Numbered from the stretch's first letter, positions 17,739 through 31,651 are shown. The stretch is 64,000 bases of DNA from Planctomycetota bacterium (GCA_014584345.1 JACTNB010000017.1:166276-230275); one strand, 5' to 3'. Program-made: numbers and translations. The notes: generated from the letters alone by a model not told the origin.

Positions 17739-18764
17739 TCAGGCCCGCACCAGCCCGGGTGTCGGATCGATATCGAGTGAGGCAAACTCCTCCACGCGAT
17801 ATTTTTCCCAGGCAATAGCCCCCATGGCGGCATTGTCGGTGCAATATTCCCGGGGCGCGACGATCAATTCAATCCCCTGTGTGCCGCACATCAACTCCAG
17901 GTGATCACGGAGTCTACCATTGGCGGCAACGCCCCCGCCAAGACACAACACGCGATGCCCCGTTTGCTGCAGGGCTTGCGTGCTTTTCTCGACCAGCACG
18001 TCCACAACCGCCTGCTCGAAACTGGCCGCGATATCCGAAATTCGCAGAGCCGTCAGAGGAGGCGGCTGGCGATGCGCCCCCGGTTGCCCCTGCACTTCAT
18101 ACAACACGGCGGTTTTCAACCCGCTGAAGCTGAAAGCCAGGCGATCCTGTTTCGCGAAGGCGCGGGGAAAGGCGAACGCGCGGGGATTCCCTCCCCGCGC
18201 CGCCTTTTCTATTGCCGGCCCCCCCGGATAGGACAGACCCAGAATTTGCGCAACCTTGTCGAAGGCTTCGCCGGCGGCATCGTCGATGGTCGACCCCAAC
18301 AACCTCTGATCCAGCGCGGACCGGCAATCGTACAAATTGGTGTGCCCTCCACTGACAACCAATCCGACGGCGGGAAACACGTTGCGTCCAGCCGCCATCT
18401 GACAGGCAAACAGATGCCCGGCGACATGATCGATGGCGATCAACGGAATCTCCAGCAACATGGCCAGGGTCTTAGCGGCCGTCACCCCCACCAGCAACGA
18501 CCCGATCAAGCCCGGATGTGTTGCCACTGCAACCGCACAAAGATCGCGGGGACTTGCATCGGCCTCGCGAAGTGCCTCGTCGATGACCGGCAAAATGCGT
18601 TCCAGATGCGCCCGCGCCGCCAGTTCGGGCACCACCCCGCCAAAACGCTCGTGTAAGGCCACCTGGGAGGCCACGACGGAACTCAGCACTGACAGATCGT
18701 CCCTGATCACCGCAGCCGCGGTTTCGTCGCAGGTTGATTCGATCGCCAATAACATCCCAGCCAT
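17739..18764 (-). CDS. tsaD: tRNA N6-adenosine threonylcarbamoyltransferase
   Basis: This 341-residue Kae1/TsaD enzyme transfers the threonylcarbamoyl group to A37 of ANN-decoding tRNAs, working with TsaB, TsaC and TsaE (not seen here). Motifs are LAIESTCDETAAAV, HERFGGVVPELAARAHLE (metal-binding histidines), TPGLIGSLLVGV, LVVSGGHTNL and SYPGGPAIEKAA, plus a C-terminal LCLGGGVAAN and EYCTDNAAMGA. The ATG at 18764 is preceded by GGGAAGTGGGA. A longer frame to 18842 adds no conserved residues. Length is normal for the bacterial family. Confidence 0.96.
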   Translation of the reverse strand: MAGMLLAIESTCDETAAAVIRDDLSVLSSVVASQVALHERFGGVVPELAARAHLERILPVIDEALREADASPRDLCAVAVATHPGLIGSLLVGVTAAKTLAMLLEIPLIAIDHVAGHLFACQMAAGRNVFPAVGLVVSGGHTNLYDCRSALDQRLLGSTIDDAAGEAFDKVAQILGLSYPGGPAIEKAARGGNPRAFAFPRAFAKQDRLAFSFSGLKTAVLYEVQGQPGAHRQPPPLTALRISDIAASFEQAVVDVLVEKSTQALQQTGHRVLCLGGGVAANGRLRDHLELMCGTQGIELIVAPREYCTDNAAMGAIAWEKYRVEEFASLDIDPTPGLVRA

Positions 18765-18891
18765 GCATCCCACTTCCCACACGGTTGACGTGCGCCTGCC
18801 ACGGGCGAAGCCAGTGCAACGTCTTGATAAAAAAGACGCCAAGCACTGGCACCCAGCGCGGCTCGCTCGGCGACCGGTTAATCAGTATTTC

Positions 18892-19017
18892 TTACCCGGG
18901 TGAATAAAACAGGATGCTGACTTTGGCGAACTAGCCGCGACGGTGAGGGCGTGGCTAGTTTTCCGGGCATTATTGAGACAAAATTTCCCGCATTGGGAAC
19001 TGTGTGAGACGTGTGGG
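18892..19017 (+). repeat. Dispersed palindromic element, copy 3 (short form)
   Basis: This third copy retains the left flank (ACCCGGGTGAATAAAACAGG then ATGCTGACTT), the palindrome ends (AACTAGCC at 18929 and GGCTAGTT ending at 18960), and the right flank, which includes GGGCATTATTGAGACAAAAT and TGTGTGAGACGTGTGGG. The inner part is reduced to about 32 bp in total, compared with 142 bp in copy 2. It lies 29 bp beyond the stop codon of the minus-strand protease gene, the same relative position as in copies 1 and 2. Confidence 0.8.
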
Positions 19018-19045
19018 CTAATCAGGCTCCTGGCGGAAGCGCGGA

Positions 19046-20536
19046 TCAGAGCACGGTCATGCGAGGAACGACAAAAAAGCCTCGGGGTAACTCGGCCGCT
19101 TCCTTTTCTGCGGATTTGGCTTCCGGCGGCTGTTCCTCGGCCTTTTTCTGTTCCTCGGTGCTAGTCAGTTTCGAGTGAACAAACTCCAGTGCCTTGAGGA
19201 ATTGCGTATCAACATAATCACTGGCCGGTGGGCCTTCCTTCCGCAACACATCCCGTTCACTGCGAAATCGCCGATAATCGAGCATCTGCTTGGTGTCGAA
19301 CATCACTTCATAGCCTTCATCGGGCATCACACCCCATTCATCTTCCGGAGTGGCTTTTGGAAAGCGATGGATGTTCTTGCCGCTGGGGCGATGATAACTG
19401 GCGGTTGTCAGTTTCAAGGCACTTTCACCTTCTTCCAGTTCAATCACGTTCTGCACGCTTCCCTTGCCCCACGAGCGTTCTCCCACCACGACGGCCCGTG
19501 CGTGATCCTGCAAGCAGGCACTGAGAATCTCGCTGGCAGATGCGCTGAAACGATTGACCAGCACGGCCATCGGGAAACCTGTGAATGTTCCCCGCTTCTT
19601 TGCCCGCCACGTCCGTTCCTGCGTGTTCCGCCCCTTGGTGCTGACAATCTTGCCCGAATCGACGAACAAGTCCGAAATTTCCACCGCCGCCGTCAGCAGG
19701 CCTCCGGGATTCCAGCGCAAGTCCAGAATCAACCCCTTCATGCCTTCCTTTTCCAGTTGTTTCAAGGCGGCCTGCATCTCGCTGGCACTATTCCGGCTGA
19801 AGTGGGACAACCGGATATAACCGATTTTCTCCTCGGGATTCACCATAAAATTCCAGGTCCCGTCCGGGTTGTAGCGGTCTCCCATAACCGTCGCCACCTT
19901 GATGATGTCCCGAGTGACTTCCAGCGTTTCTATACTCGCCTTGCGAATTTCCACGTTGGCGTCGTCCGCCCCGTCCGGCTTCTCGCCTTCCGCGACTTCC
20001 GGAGAATCGCCCATCGGCGTCTCGTGGCGGACCGTCAATTTCACCTTCTGCCCCGGAGGTCCCTTCAACAGCAAGACTGCCGTGTTGAGTTCCTTACCCA
20101 GTTCAAATTCGACGACTTCCTTGCCCTCGATGCTCACAATCCTGTCTCCGGCGCGAATGCCGGCTTCGTAGGCGGGGCTCCCGGGCAGGGGGGTCATTAC
20201 AATCAGTTCCCGGCGTTCGGGATCGAAATGCACCTGGATGCCAATCCCCCCAAACTCCTGCTGGACGTCCTGTTCGAACGAAGCCAGATCCTCGGGGCTG
20301 ATGTAGTTCGAGTAGGGATCCAGCTTGGAAAGCATCCCCTGAATGGCCGCTTCGATCAAATCGCGACGGTCGATATCCTTCACGTAATTCCGGTCGATTT
20401 CCTCGAACGTGTCCACGAACAAACGCATCAGTTCGTAGTTTTCGTTATTCTCCTCGGCAGAGGAGACCTTCGCCCAAACCAGGGTCGCGGACAACAACAG
20501 GCAGACCAGCCAGGCAGCATTCGCGGAATTCCGCAT
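19046..20536 (-). CDS. C-terminal processing protease (S41 family)
   Basis: This 496-residue exported serine protease of the CtpA/Prc type has a signal peptide (about residues 1-26), then a helical region and the PDZ domain (FGGIGIQVHFD, GSPAYEAGIRAGDRIVSIEG) with an acidic insertion around residues 185-200. The S41 catalytic core carries IGYIRLSHFS and LILDLRWNPGGLL, the nucleophile serine in FSASASEILSA, and the general-base lysine in RSWGKGSVQ. A charged Lys/Glu/Ala-rich tail follows. It probably degrades or trims envelope proteins from their C-termini. Confidence 0.95.
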   Translation of the reverse strand: MRNSANAAWLVCLLLSATLVWAKVSSAEENNENYELMRLFVDTFEEIDRNYVKDIDRRDLIEAAIQGMLSKLDPYSNYISPEDLASFEQDVQQEFGGIGIQVHFDPERRELIVMTPLPGSPAYEAGIRAGDRIVSIEGKEVVEFELGKELNTAVLLLKGPPGQKVKLTVRHETPMGDSPEVAEGEKPDGADDANVEIRKASIETLEVTRDIIKVATVMGDRYNPDGTWNFMVNPEEKIGYIRLSHFSRNSASEMQAALKQLEKEGMKGLILDLRWNPGGLLTAAVEISDLFVDSGKIVSTKGRNTQERTWRAKKRGTFTGFPMAVLVNRFSASASEILSACLQDHARAVVVGERSWGKGSVQNVIELEEGESALKLTTASYHRPSGKNIHRFPKATPEDEWGVMPDEGYEVMFDTKQMLDYRRFRSERDVLRKEGPPASDYVDTQFLKALEFVHSKLTSTEEQKKAEEQPPEAKSAEKEAAELPRGFFVVPRMTVL

Positions 20537-21141
20537 AAAACGGCTCCTTCTCGTTCAGCGAGGATATTTCAAGGGAAAGATCGCAACACCAGTTCACTGC
20601 ATTGTGCTGCCTTTCCCTTTTCTCATCAAATCTTAAGAAAACTACCCCTGTCCGGCAAGATGCTTCCGCAAAACAGGCCTGCGAAGCCCAGGGCTACTCT
20701 CATACGTGAAGAATCCCGGATAACGAGCCTCGTCGCGGCTGGCAGTCCCCCCCGATCCTCTGGCCGAGAAATACACAAAAAATGGCAGCCCCATCCTTGT
20801 AACACACCTCGCAGGATCCAACCGAGGGAACACCAAAGGAGCCACAACCCAAATAAATACAAGGCATTACAACAGACAAAAGCCCTGACTGACCCCGCTC
20901 CCAGCAATCGCGGCGGATTTGCACGAAACTGGCGGCCCCGTTTGCCCCCCGCGAAAAACACGGGATGACGTGAAGCAACATCCCTGGAATCATGTAATCG
21001 CGGAACCCGCTCCGCCTGGACGCAAAAAAAATGCTATAGATAGATTACTGACAGGATCCACTCTCGGCACAACTCAATTCCGGCCAGTCACGGAATTAAA
21101 CAACAGCTCACATTTCTAATACGCGAGACAGGGGCACTTTC
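20537..21141. other. Intergenic region upstream of the Flp-like pilin gene
   Basis: These 605 bp lie between the protease start (minus) and the pilin start (plus). A possible -10 element (TATAGAT, near 21034) follows an A-rich run about 100 bp before the pilin ATG, but no matching -35 is convincing. Short open frames on both strands show no protein character. Confidence 0.4.
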
Positions 21142-21420
21142 ATGGGTATTCACCTGCTGACATCACTTTGGCACGACGAAGCAGGATTTATCGTCTCGTC
21201 GGAGGTCGTCCTGATCGGAACCATCACCGTGCTGGGCATGATCGTCGGACTCAGCGAAGTGGCCTTCAACATCAACAAGGAACTGGGAGATGTGGCCATG
21301 GCCTTCGGCCATGTAAACCAGGGTTACCATTTTCCAGGCATGTCCAGCGGCGATGGGGAGAATCAGGAAGATTCCGGCAGTAGTCTGGTCTGTGATGCCC
21401 CCCCAACTCCGGAGGGTTAA
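21142..21420 (+). CDS. Small Flp-like (type IVb) pilin-like protein
   Basis: This 92-residue protein has a short leader ending in WHDEAGFIVSSEVVLIGTIT, where a small residue, an acidic residue near +5 and a hydrophobic helix of about 22 residues resemble type IVb (Flp) mini-pilins. The C-terminal half (GDVAMAFGHVNQGYHFPG and an acidic, Ser/Gly-rich tail) is predicted to be surface exposed. No tad/cpa assembly genes are nearby. It stands alone between divergent and convergent neighbours. It could instead be a small membrane peptide of another function. Confidence 0.7.
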   Translation: MGIHLLTSLWHDEAGFIVSSEVVLIGTITVLGMIVGLSEVAFNINKELGDVAMAFGHVNQGYHFPGMSSGDGENQEDSGSSLVCDAPPTPEG

Positions 21421-21617
21421 TTACCCGGAATTTCGAGCCCTCGCTACCCGATGGAACTTGGCTTGCCGTCCGCGGGTGGGATTTTTTTGAATATTTGCAA
21501 GCAATTCATCGCAGCCTCATGTAGCCCAACCGCACGAGGATACCGCATAAATGGTACGCACAGCGTACCCTATGGAAAAATGGGGCATGCATGGGAAGTC
21601 TGGCCGCTCCCATGGAT

Positions 21618-22136
21618 TCAACCGGCATCGGCCGGCGTTCCCGCCAACGGGATCCTGCAGAGCGCCCATTGCCCGAAGTTCTCCTCGACCTCCACTTGAA
21701 TTTCATTCAGGCCCTGCGTCGCTTCCGCCCCCCAGCGATCGATCAACCGCTGTCCTATCCAGGAGGCGATTTCCTCGGCTGTTGTGTTCACCACGGGCAA
21801 CAGAATGCAATCCTCGCGAGGAAACACCCAGCGCCGCTGTTCGAATCGTGCCTCGACCTCCGCGTCTCCAGCCGACACCTGAATTTGTGCGTGCCGAGTC
21901 GGCAGCAGCATGCGATGATCAAGTTCATTGACGATTTGTTGAGTCGCATCCCGCAGCGCGATGAAATCGAATACATATCGATTTTCATCGAGCGGCCCCG
22001 CCACCTCCACCGCTACGCGCCAGTTGTGGCCGTGCAGTCGCTCGCAAATCGTTCCGTTGAACGTAATGAAATGGGCCGCGCTGAAGACCAGATGATCCTT
22101 CGTAACCCGTACGCGGTAACTGGGAGCCTCATTCAT
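21618..22136 (-). CDS. 6-pyruvoyltetrahydropterin synthase / QueD-like protein
   Basis: This 172-residue T-fold enzyme has the zinc-binding pattern of the PTPS/QueD family: FSAAHFITFNG (first His) and ERLHGHNWRVAVEV (His-x-His), followed by NELDHRMLL and PTAEE-like VNTTAEEIASW, with the catalytic Glu in EVEENFGQWA. The usual active-site Cys after SAAHF is absent. The ATG at 22136 overlaps the stop of the CitG-like gene (ATGAATGA), so the genes are coupled. QueD serves queuosine synthesis in many bacteria. The pairing with a CitG-like gene points instead to a pterin cofactor such as tetrahydromethanopterin, known in planctomycetes. That link is inferred. Confidence 0.85.
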   Translation of the reverse strand: MNEAPSYRVRVTKDHLVFSAAHFITFNGTICERLHGHNWRVAVEVAGPLDENRYVFDFIALRDATQQIVNELDHRMLLPTRHAQIQVSAGDAEVEARFEQRRWVFPREDCILLPVVNTTAEEIASWIGQRLIDRWGAEATQGLNEIQVEVEENFGQWALCRIPLAGTPADAG

Positions 22137-23046
22137 CGTCTTCTCCTGTATGCCTCGAAACGCCCGGAAGGACCTCCGTCCTCCCAATAATCCCCTCCCG
22201 CAACCCCGCGAACAGCGTGGCCGCCACCAGATCCGCCGAAGTCCCGGGATTTCGGGAATGACCATCCTCCCGGAGCCACTGGTCCAACTGCTCGAACAGC
22301 AGCTTCGATTCCCGTGTCCGCGGCCAGCCGGCATCTAGCACCTGGCGAGAACGCAGCGCGGCTTGTTCGGCCAGCGCCCGCCCCCGTTTGCGGGCGATCA
22401 GGGAATCCGGGTACTCCGCCATCCAGTCCAGATGCAGTCCCACAACCGTTTGTTCGATCCGAAGTTTTCCAAGCCCCTCCGCAACACGCCACCAGAAATC
22501 CAGGCGATCCAGGCCGAACCCCAATACATCCTCAAAGCCATTGGCATATTGCAGGGCAATCAGATCGAAATCCCGCGCCAAGGCCATGACGGCCCGGACG
22601 GGCATGGTCGGTTCCTCGTCCACATCCTGCTGTTCGACCCGGCCAAGCCCCCCAGGCTGCAGGGTACGAATCGCCTGGTACAATCGCCGCGTATCCTCGA
22701 CGGACAACGACTCCAGCACCGCACCAATCCCCGACCTCAAGGTCTGGGTGGGCGGAACGGCGGCCAGCGGAGCCAGCAGCAGCAAAATCCCCAGATTCGT
22801 ATTCTTCCCCACCTGATCCCGAACGCGCCGGGCCACTTCCAGCAGGGAACGGGTCACGCAACCGGGCGAATCCCAGGGTTCGGGCAGGGCGCGATAATAC
22901 TCAGCCAGCAAATCGGCGGAGCGCAGAAAATCGGTGAAATCCAGATCCGGGAAGGCCGCGCCGGGATGCACATTCCCCGCCTTGGCCGCGGATGCCTCCC
23001 AGAGACAGGCGGCATGCATCCAGCCCGGTCGGGGATCCGTGGACAC
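22129..23046 (-). CDS. Triphosphoribosyl-dephospho-CoA synthase-like protein (CitG family)
   Basis: This product of 305 residues belongs to the CitG/MdcB family, which joins a triphosphoribosyl group to dephospho-CoA. Family motifs are EASAAKAGNVHPGAAFPD, KNTNLGILLLLAPLA and RNPGTSADLVAATLFAGLRE. No citrate or malonate lyase genes are nearby, so it is unlikely to make that prosthetic group. Homologues linked to tetrahydromethanopterin biosynthesis exist in methylotrophs and planctomycetes. GTG at 23046 is chosen because AGGAGG lies seven bases upstream; the GTG at 23052 is too close to it. The gene begins immediately after the fusA terminator. Confidence 0.82.
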   Translation of the reverse strand: MSTDPRPGWMHAACLWEASAAKAGNVHPGAAFPDLDFTDFLRSADLLAEYYRALPEPWDSPGCVTRSLLEVARRVRDQVGKNTNLGILLLLAPLAAVPPTQTLRSGIGAVLESLSVEDTRRLYQAIRTLQPGGLGRVEQQDVDEEPTMPVRAVMALARDFDLIALQYANGFEDVLGFGLDRLDFWWRVAEGLGKLRIEQTVVGLHLDWMAEYPDSLIARKRGRALAEQAALRSRQVLDAGWPRTRESKLLFEQLDQWLREDGHSRNPGTSADLVAATLFAGLREGIIGRTEVLPGVSRHTGEDDE

Positions 23047-23060
23047 GCGCACTCCTCCTG

Positions 23061-23098
23061 AAAAAAAAGAAGGCCACGTCTTGGGGAAGACGTGGCCT
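23061..23098 (-). terminator. Intrinsic terminator of the fusA gene
   Basis: On the minus strand a 12-bp perfect stem (AGGCCACGTCTT, 23098-23087, paired with 23082-23071) closes a four-base loop. It is followed by TTC and a run of eight T residues down to 23061. It lies 16 bp past the elongation factor stop codon and ends just before the ribosome site of the CitG-like gene. Confidence 0.92.
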
Positions 23099-23114
23099 GA
23101 ATTTTACCGAGGGA

Positions 23115-26860
<3,746 letters not shown>

Positions 26861-27660
26861 GTTTTCCTCACCGCCATTCCTGACTTCCGAACACAAAAAC
26901 ACAGCCACGATATCCTAGCGGGACGGGACCGATCACACGAGCGAACCACGACCGCGAGGCACGGGACCAAATCCCGCAGACAGGATACTGTCTCATCCTC
27001 GAAGCAAAACACAAGGGATCCCGCATCCGCTCACCCCACAAAGTCCCTCCCCCCCAGTGCTACCATCAGGGAGGAATTTAGACAACCCCACCAGGCAACT
27101 GCAAAACGTAGGCAACAAGCGCCTCCACGCCCATAACCCTAAATAACTACGCGTGCAAGAACGTTCCTTTCAGATAGCCCTAACTATCACCCAGGGTTAT
27201 CCCAGCATAAGCATCTCGACGACTGAGTTCTTGCACTCGGAATGGGGAATGCTGGAAATACAGGGGAAAAACCGCGAAAAGCAAGCCTGCACGTTGCGGC
27301 AGCCCCAGATGCCTCGCAACCTCCGATCGCATTTTCATGCGAGCATCGATCGACATGTTCACGTACCGAGCCGTGGCTCCGTTCGCCAGCTTCCGAATAT
27401 ATTTTGAAAATTTTTCACTAAAATCCATTTTCGGATGTAGGTTTTTGGTGAGATCGAGCGTTATATTCCGGGCACTGCGTGAGTCACACCCAACACACCC
27501 CCCCACGACCTCCCGAACCACTCCACACTTTCACTCCACGCAAACTGTCCACCTGATCGGTCCCCACCGATCCTAATTCCACATGCGTTGCAACTGCTGG
27601 CCTTTCGCCCTGGCCAGAGTTTTCATTTACTGTTGGTGTCAGCCCCTTTGAGGAGTTTCT
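26861..27660. other. Intergenic region upstream of the DUF1559 gene
   Basis: These 800 bp lie between a minus-strand isomerase gene and the plus-strand DUF1559 gene. They hold a pair of interlaced inverted repeats (ATAACCCT 27133 / AGGGTTAT 27193; GTGCAAGAAC 27153 / GTTCTTGCAC 27227) and an A/T-rich stretch near 27390-27430 that could carry the downstream promoter. Open frames here look non-coding. Confidence 0.4.
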
Positions 27661-28677
<1,017 letters not shown>

Positions 28678-28757
28678 TCGATTTCCACAATCCGCGCGAG
28701 CGAGACGAATCAACCGCCACACAGGCGGAAATCGCCTCTGAGTTTTGATTCCTGTTC

Positions 28758-28806
28758 AAACACGACTGGCTACCAGACCTCCTGGAAACCAGTCGTGTTT
28801 TTGTTT
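28758..28806 (+). terminator. Intrinsic terminator after the DUF1559 gene
   Basis: AAACACGACTGG (28758-28769) pairs with CCAGTCGTGTTT (28789-28800) across a 19-base loop region, and the descending arm runs into TTTTTGTTTT. The position 80 bp past the stop and the lack of other function support a transcription terminator. Confidence 0.88.
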
Positions 28807-28904
28807 TCCGCTCCCCCGGTTCCTTGTTCAGCCAGAACCTTGCCGAGAAGACTGTGGATGACTTACACTTCGCATCAACAGTACTTTATACCGGAGAGAC
28901 ACCC

Positions 28905-30368
28905 ATGACTCGACGCCTGATTGCCCTCGCGCTGTCCCTGTTGCTGATCCAGTCCGCCCCGAAACCACCCTGTTTCGCGAAATCCGAGCGACCGAACATC
29001 GTCTTCTTCCTGGTTGACGACTTGGGCTATATGGATATCAGCCCCAATAATCCCGACACATTTTATGAAACACCACATCTGGAACGCCTGGCCCGGGAAG
29101 GAATGCGGTTCACAAATGCCTATGCAGCCAATCCGGTCTGCAGTCCCACCCGCTACAGCCTGATGACCGGCAAGTACCCCACCCGCGTGCAGGCGACCAA
29201 CTGGTTTTCAGGAGTCCGTACAGGGCGTTATCTCCCCGCGCCGTTGAACGACCACATGCCCCTGGCGGAAATCACGCTGGCGGAAGCCCTGAAAACGGCA
29301 GACTACCAGACCGCCTTTCTTGGCAAGTGGCACCTGGGCCCCACGGAAGAATTCGGGCCCGAAAATCAAGGTTTCGACGTCAACATCGGCGGACACCACC
29401 GGGGTTCTCCGCCGGGAGGTTACTTCTCACCTTATAAAAATCCGAAGCTCGGCGATGGCCCTCCGGGAGAACACCTGACCGCCCGCCTGACCGACGAGGC
29501 GATCAAACTCCTGGATCAATTCGATGACCGTCCCTTCTTGCTGTATCTGTCGTTTTATACGGTCCACACCCCCCTGCAAGCCCCCGCGCCACTGGTCAAC
29601 AAATACCAGCAAAAATCCGTCCATCTGGAAACTGTCCCGGAATTCGCAGAGGAGGAACAGGTCTGGCCCGAGGCGCCGCCGCGACAGGTCCGTGTTGTCC
29701 AAAATCACCCCACTTATGCCGCGATGGTGGAAACAATGGATACAGCCGTCGGCAGGGTGCTCGATCACCTCAGGCTGCGGGGTCTTGAAGAGAATACGGT
29801 CGTCTGCTTTTTTTCGGATAACGGCGGACTTTCCACATCGGAAGGGTCACCGACCTCCAACTTGCCCCTCCGCGGCGGAAAAGGCTGGGTTTACGAGGGG
29901 GGGATACGAGAACCGTGCCTGATCAAATGGCCCGGACACGTCGCACCGGGCACAACCTGCGACACGCCCCTGTGCAGCATCGATTTTTTCCCGACCTTCT
30001 GCGATCTCGCGCAAATCCCTCAGGAGAAGCGGCCACCAGTCGATGGCATCAGCCTGAAACCGCTCCTGCTGGGACAGCCACCGGCAACCGACCGGGCACT
30101 TTTCTGGCATTATCCGCACTACAGCAATCAGGGGGGCTTCCCCGGCGGAGCCATGCGCCAGGACCACTGGAAATTAATCGAACGCTACGAAGACGGAAGC
30201 TGCCAACTTCACAATTTAGCCAGTGATCTTTCCGAACAAGTCGATCTGTCCGAGCAACACCCCGACGTGGTGCAGCGAATGCGAACCGCACTTCATGCCT
30301 GGTATCGTGACGTGGATGCAAAATTCCTGCAGGCCCGCCCCGATGGCCCTGCTCCCTGGAAACCCTGA
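28905..30368 (+). CDS. Exported type I sulfatase
   Basis: This 487-residue sulfatase has a signal peptide (about residues 1-25, cleaved near CFAKS). The metal-binding start is NIVFFLVDDLGYMD. The formylglycine signature is CSPTRYSLMTG, with Cys oxidised by an FGE-type enzyme not encoded here. Later motifs are GKWHLG, a substrate-pocket HTPLQAP and FFSDNGG. It should remove sulfate esters from sulfated polysaccharides or small molecules in the periplasm. The ATG at 28905 follows GGAGAGACACCC; an upstream in-frame Met at 28824 lies just after the terminator and is less likely. Confidence 0.94.
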   Translation: MTRRLIALALSLLLIQSAPKPPCFAKSERPNIVFFLVDDLGYMDISPNNPDTFYETPHLERLAREGMRFTNAYAANPVCSPTRYSLMTGKYPTRVQATNWFSGVRTGRYLPAPLNDHMPLAEITLAEALKTADYQTAFLGKWHLGPTEEFGPENQGFDVNIGGHHRGSPPGGYFSPYKNPKLGDGPPGEHLTARLTDEAIKLLDQFDDRPFLLYLSFYTVHTPLQAPAPLVNKYQQKSVHLETVPEFAEEEQVWPEAPPRQVRVVQNHPTYAAMVETMDTAVGRVLDHLRLRGLEENTVVCFFSDNGGLSTSEGSPTSNLPLRGGKGWVYEGGIREPCLIKWPGHVAPGTTCDTPLCSIDFFPTFCDLAQIPQEKRPPVDGISLKPLLLGQPPATDRALFWHYPHYSNQGGFPGGAMRQDHWKLIERYEDGSCQLHNLASDLSEQVDLSEQHPDVVQRMRTALHAWYRDVDAKFLQARPDGPAPWKP

Positions 30369-31067
30369 TTTCCTGCACTCAAATTAAGCAGACGACTGCC
30401 CTCCAAACAAGCAACCGAAATGCTTCCCAAGGAAAATACGCACGCAAGCGAAATCAGCCCAAATAAAGCATAACGTACTAAAAACAGAGACCTTACAACA
30501 CAATAACCAGCCCTGCCCATTGCCCAAGTCCCTCACGGTCCCGGATTGGTTCGAAAGTTGCTTAATCAACAACGGCTTACTTGAGAAAAATTTTACTTAC
30601 GGGCACCTGCGACATTTTGCCCCCTCAAAATTTTCCCGAATGAAAATTGAGATATTGACAGACATCGAATTCTGTTGATAATACGACACAAGTGATGCGG
30701 AATAGAGATCCGAGAAACCCTGAAATTTTTCACGAGCGATATGCTCGCTCTCCCTTTTTGTGGCTGCTTCACTACTTGCTTGTACCGACAACCCTGCTTG
30801 CTGTCGCTTTCAACCCCAGTTGGCTCGAAAGCTTTCAGTGTTAACAAGCAATCTGGTAAGACCAGTTCACGATACCCCAGTATTGACCCAAAGCCGTACA
30901 TGGAGATGTTTATCGACAAAATATGAAATTGTGCGAATTCCCCCCCCGGAATTCGCGGCAAGTTAAAATCTGGAACCACGGACTCCGCTCGAGTGTCTCT
31001 CAGGACATTCCAGCCAAAGTCACTTAAAATTGCCCAAAATTACAGTCGTATAAAAGGAAAATGAATT
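30369..31067. other. AT-rich intergenic region upstream of an ArsR-family gene
   Basis: These 699 bp contain a good promoter (30655-30682) facing the ArsR gene and a leader of about 370 nt after it. The region is noticeably richer in A and T than its surroundings. Open frames on the minus strand (30593-30979) and elsewhere have no recognisable domain. No riboswitch class was recognised. Confidence 0.4.
30655..30682 (+). promoter_or_regulatory. Sigma-70-type promoter with long leader
   Basis: TTGACA (30655-30660) is followed after 16 bases by GATAAT (30677-30682). The downstream gene begins at 31068, so the transcript would have a 5' leader of roughly 380 nt. The promoter match is direct; its activity is inferred. 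Confidence 0.65.
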
Positions 31068-31484
31068 ATGATTACCCCGATGCCCGAACCGAATTCCCTG
31101 ACTATCAGTCCATCCGAGCTTCCGCGCGATCGCACTCCCATGCAAACCGACATCGATGAGCAACTGGAAAAAGACTTGGTACAGGTCTTCAAACTCCTGG
31201 CGGACGAAACGCGTCTGCGGATTCTGATGTATCTGCTGAGCGACAAGGAATTGCACGTCACGGCCCTGTGCGATCGCCTGAAACAAAGCCAACCCGCCGT
31301 TTCTCATCACTTGGCCCTGATGCGCGTGGCCGGTCTGATCGAAGCGCGACGGGATGGCAAGCACAATTTCTACTCCATCCGGACGATTCATTTCTACCGG
31401 TTGCTCTCCGAGTTCTTCTCGGCCATGAAAGACAAAGGTCAGGAAATTCGCTTTGAGGATTTCACGCTGACCCGTGAAAACTAA
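31068..31484 (+). CDS. ArsR-family transcriptional regulator
   Basis: This 138-residue winged-helix repressor-type protein has an unstructured N-terminus of about 28 residues before VFKLLADETRLRILMYLL. The recognition helix segment is TALCDRLKQSQPAVSHHLALMRVAGLIEARRDGKHNFYSI, and the C-terminal helix includes HFYRLLSEFF. The metal-binding ELCVCDL motif of arsenic/cadmium sensors is missing, so the signal is unknown. AAGGAAAATGAAT precedes the ATG. A terminator follows, so it is probably monocistronic and not co-transcribed with carA. Confidence 0.9.
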   Translation: MITPMPEPNSLTISPSELPRDRTPMQTDIDEQLEKDLVQVFKLLADETRLRILMYLLSDKELHVTALCDRLKQSQPAVSHHLALMRVAGLIEARRDGKHNFYSIRTIHFYRLLSEFFSAMKDKGQEIRFEDFTLTREN

Positions 31485-31515
31485 GCGCATCCCCGCGATG
31501 TTCCAAGATTTCGAT

Positions 31516-31549
31516 AGCCATGCTGGAAACAGCATGGCTATCTGCTTTT
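31516..31549 (+). terminator. Intrinsic terminator after the ArsR gene
   Basis: AGCCATGCTG (31516-31525), a GAAA tetraloop and CAGCATGGCT (31530-31539) form a perfect 10-bp stem. It is followed by ATCTGCTTTT. It lies 31 bp beyond the regulator's stop codon. Confidence 0.9.
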
Positions 31550-31651
31550 CATCCCGCCGCCAGTCTGGTAAAAGACATTTCTACACGCTGTGTCATCCCA
31601 AGAGTGCGGGTGACATTTTTCCCTCCCTGATCCAGCCAGAAACAGGCGACG

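Noticed and set aside
19175..20968. 597-codon plus-strand open frame
   Set aside because: It mirrors the S41 protease gene; the protease motifs fix the true strand.
27133..27236. Two interlaced inverted repeats that could form a pseudoknot
   Set aside because: Arms of 8 and 10 bases are expected by chance in a region of this size, and nothing functional is attached to them.
30593..30979. 128-codon minus-strand frame
   Set aside because: It overlaps a good opposite-strand promoter and has no recognisable protein features.
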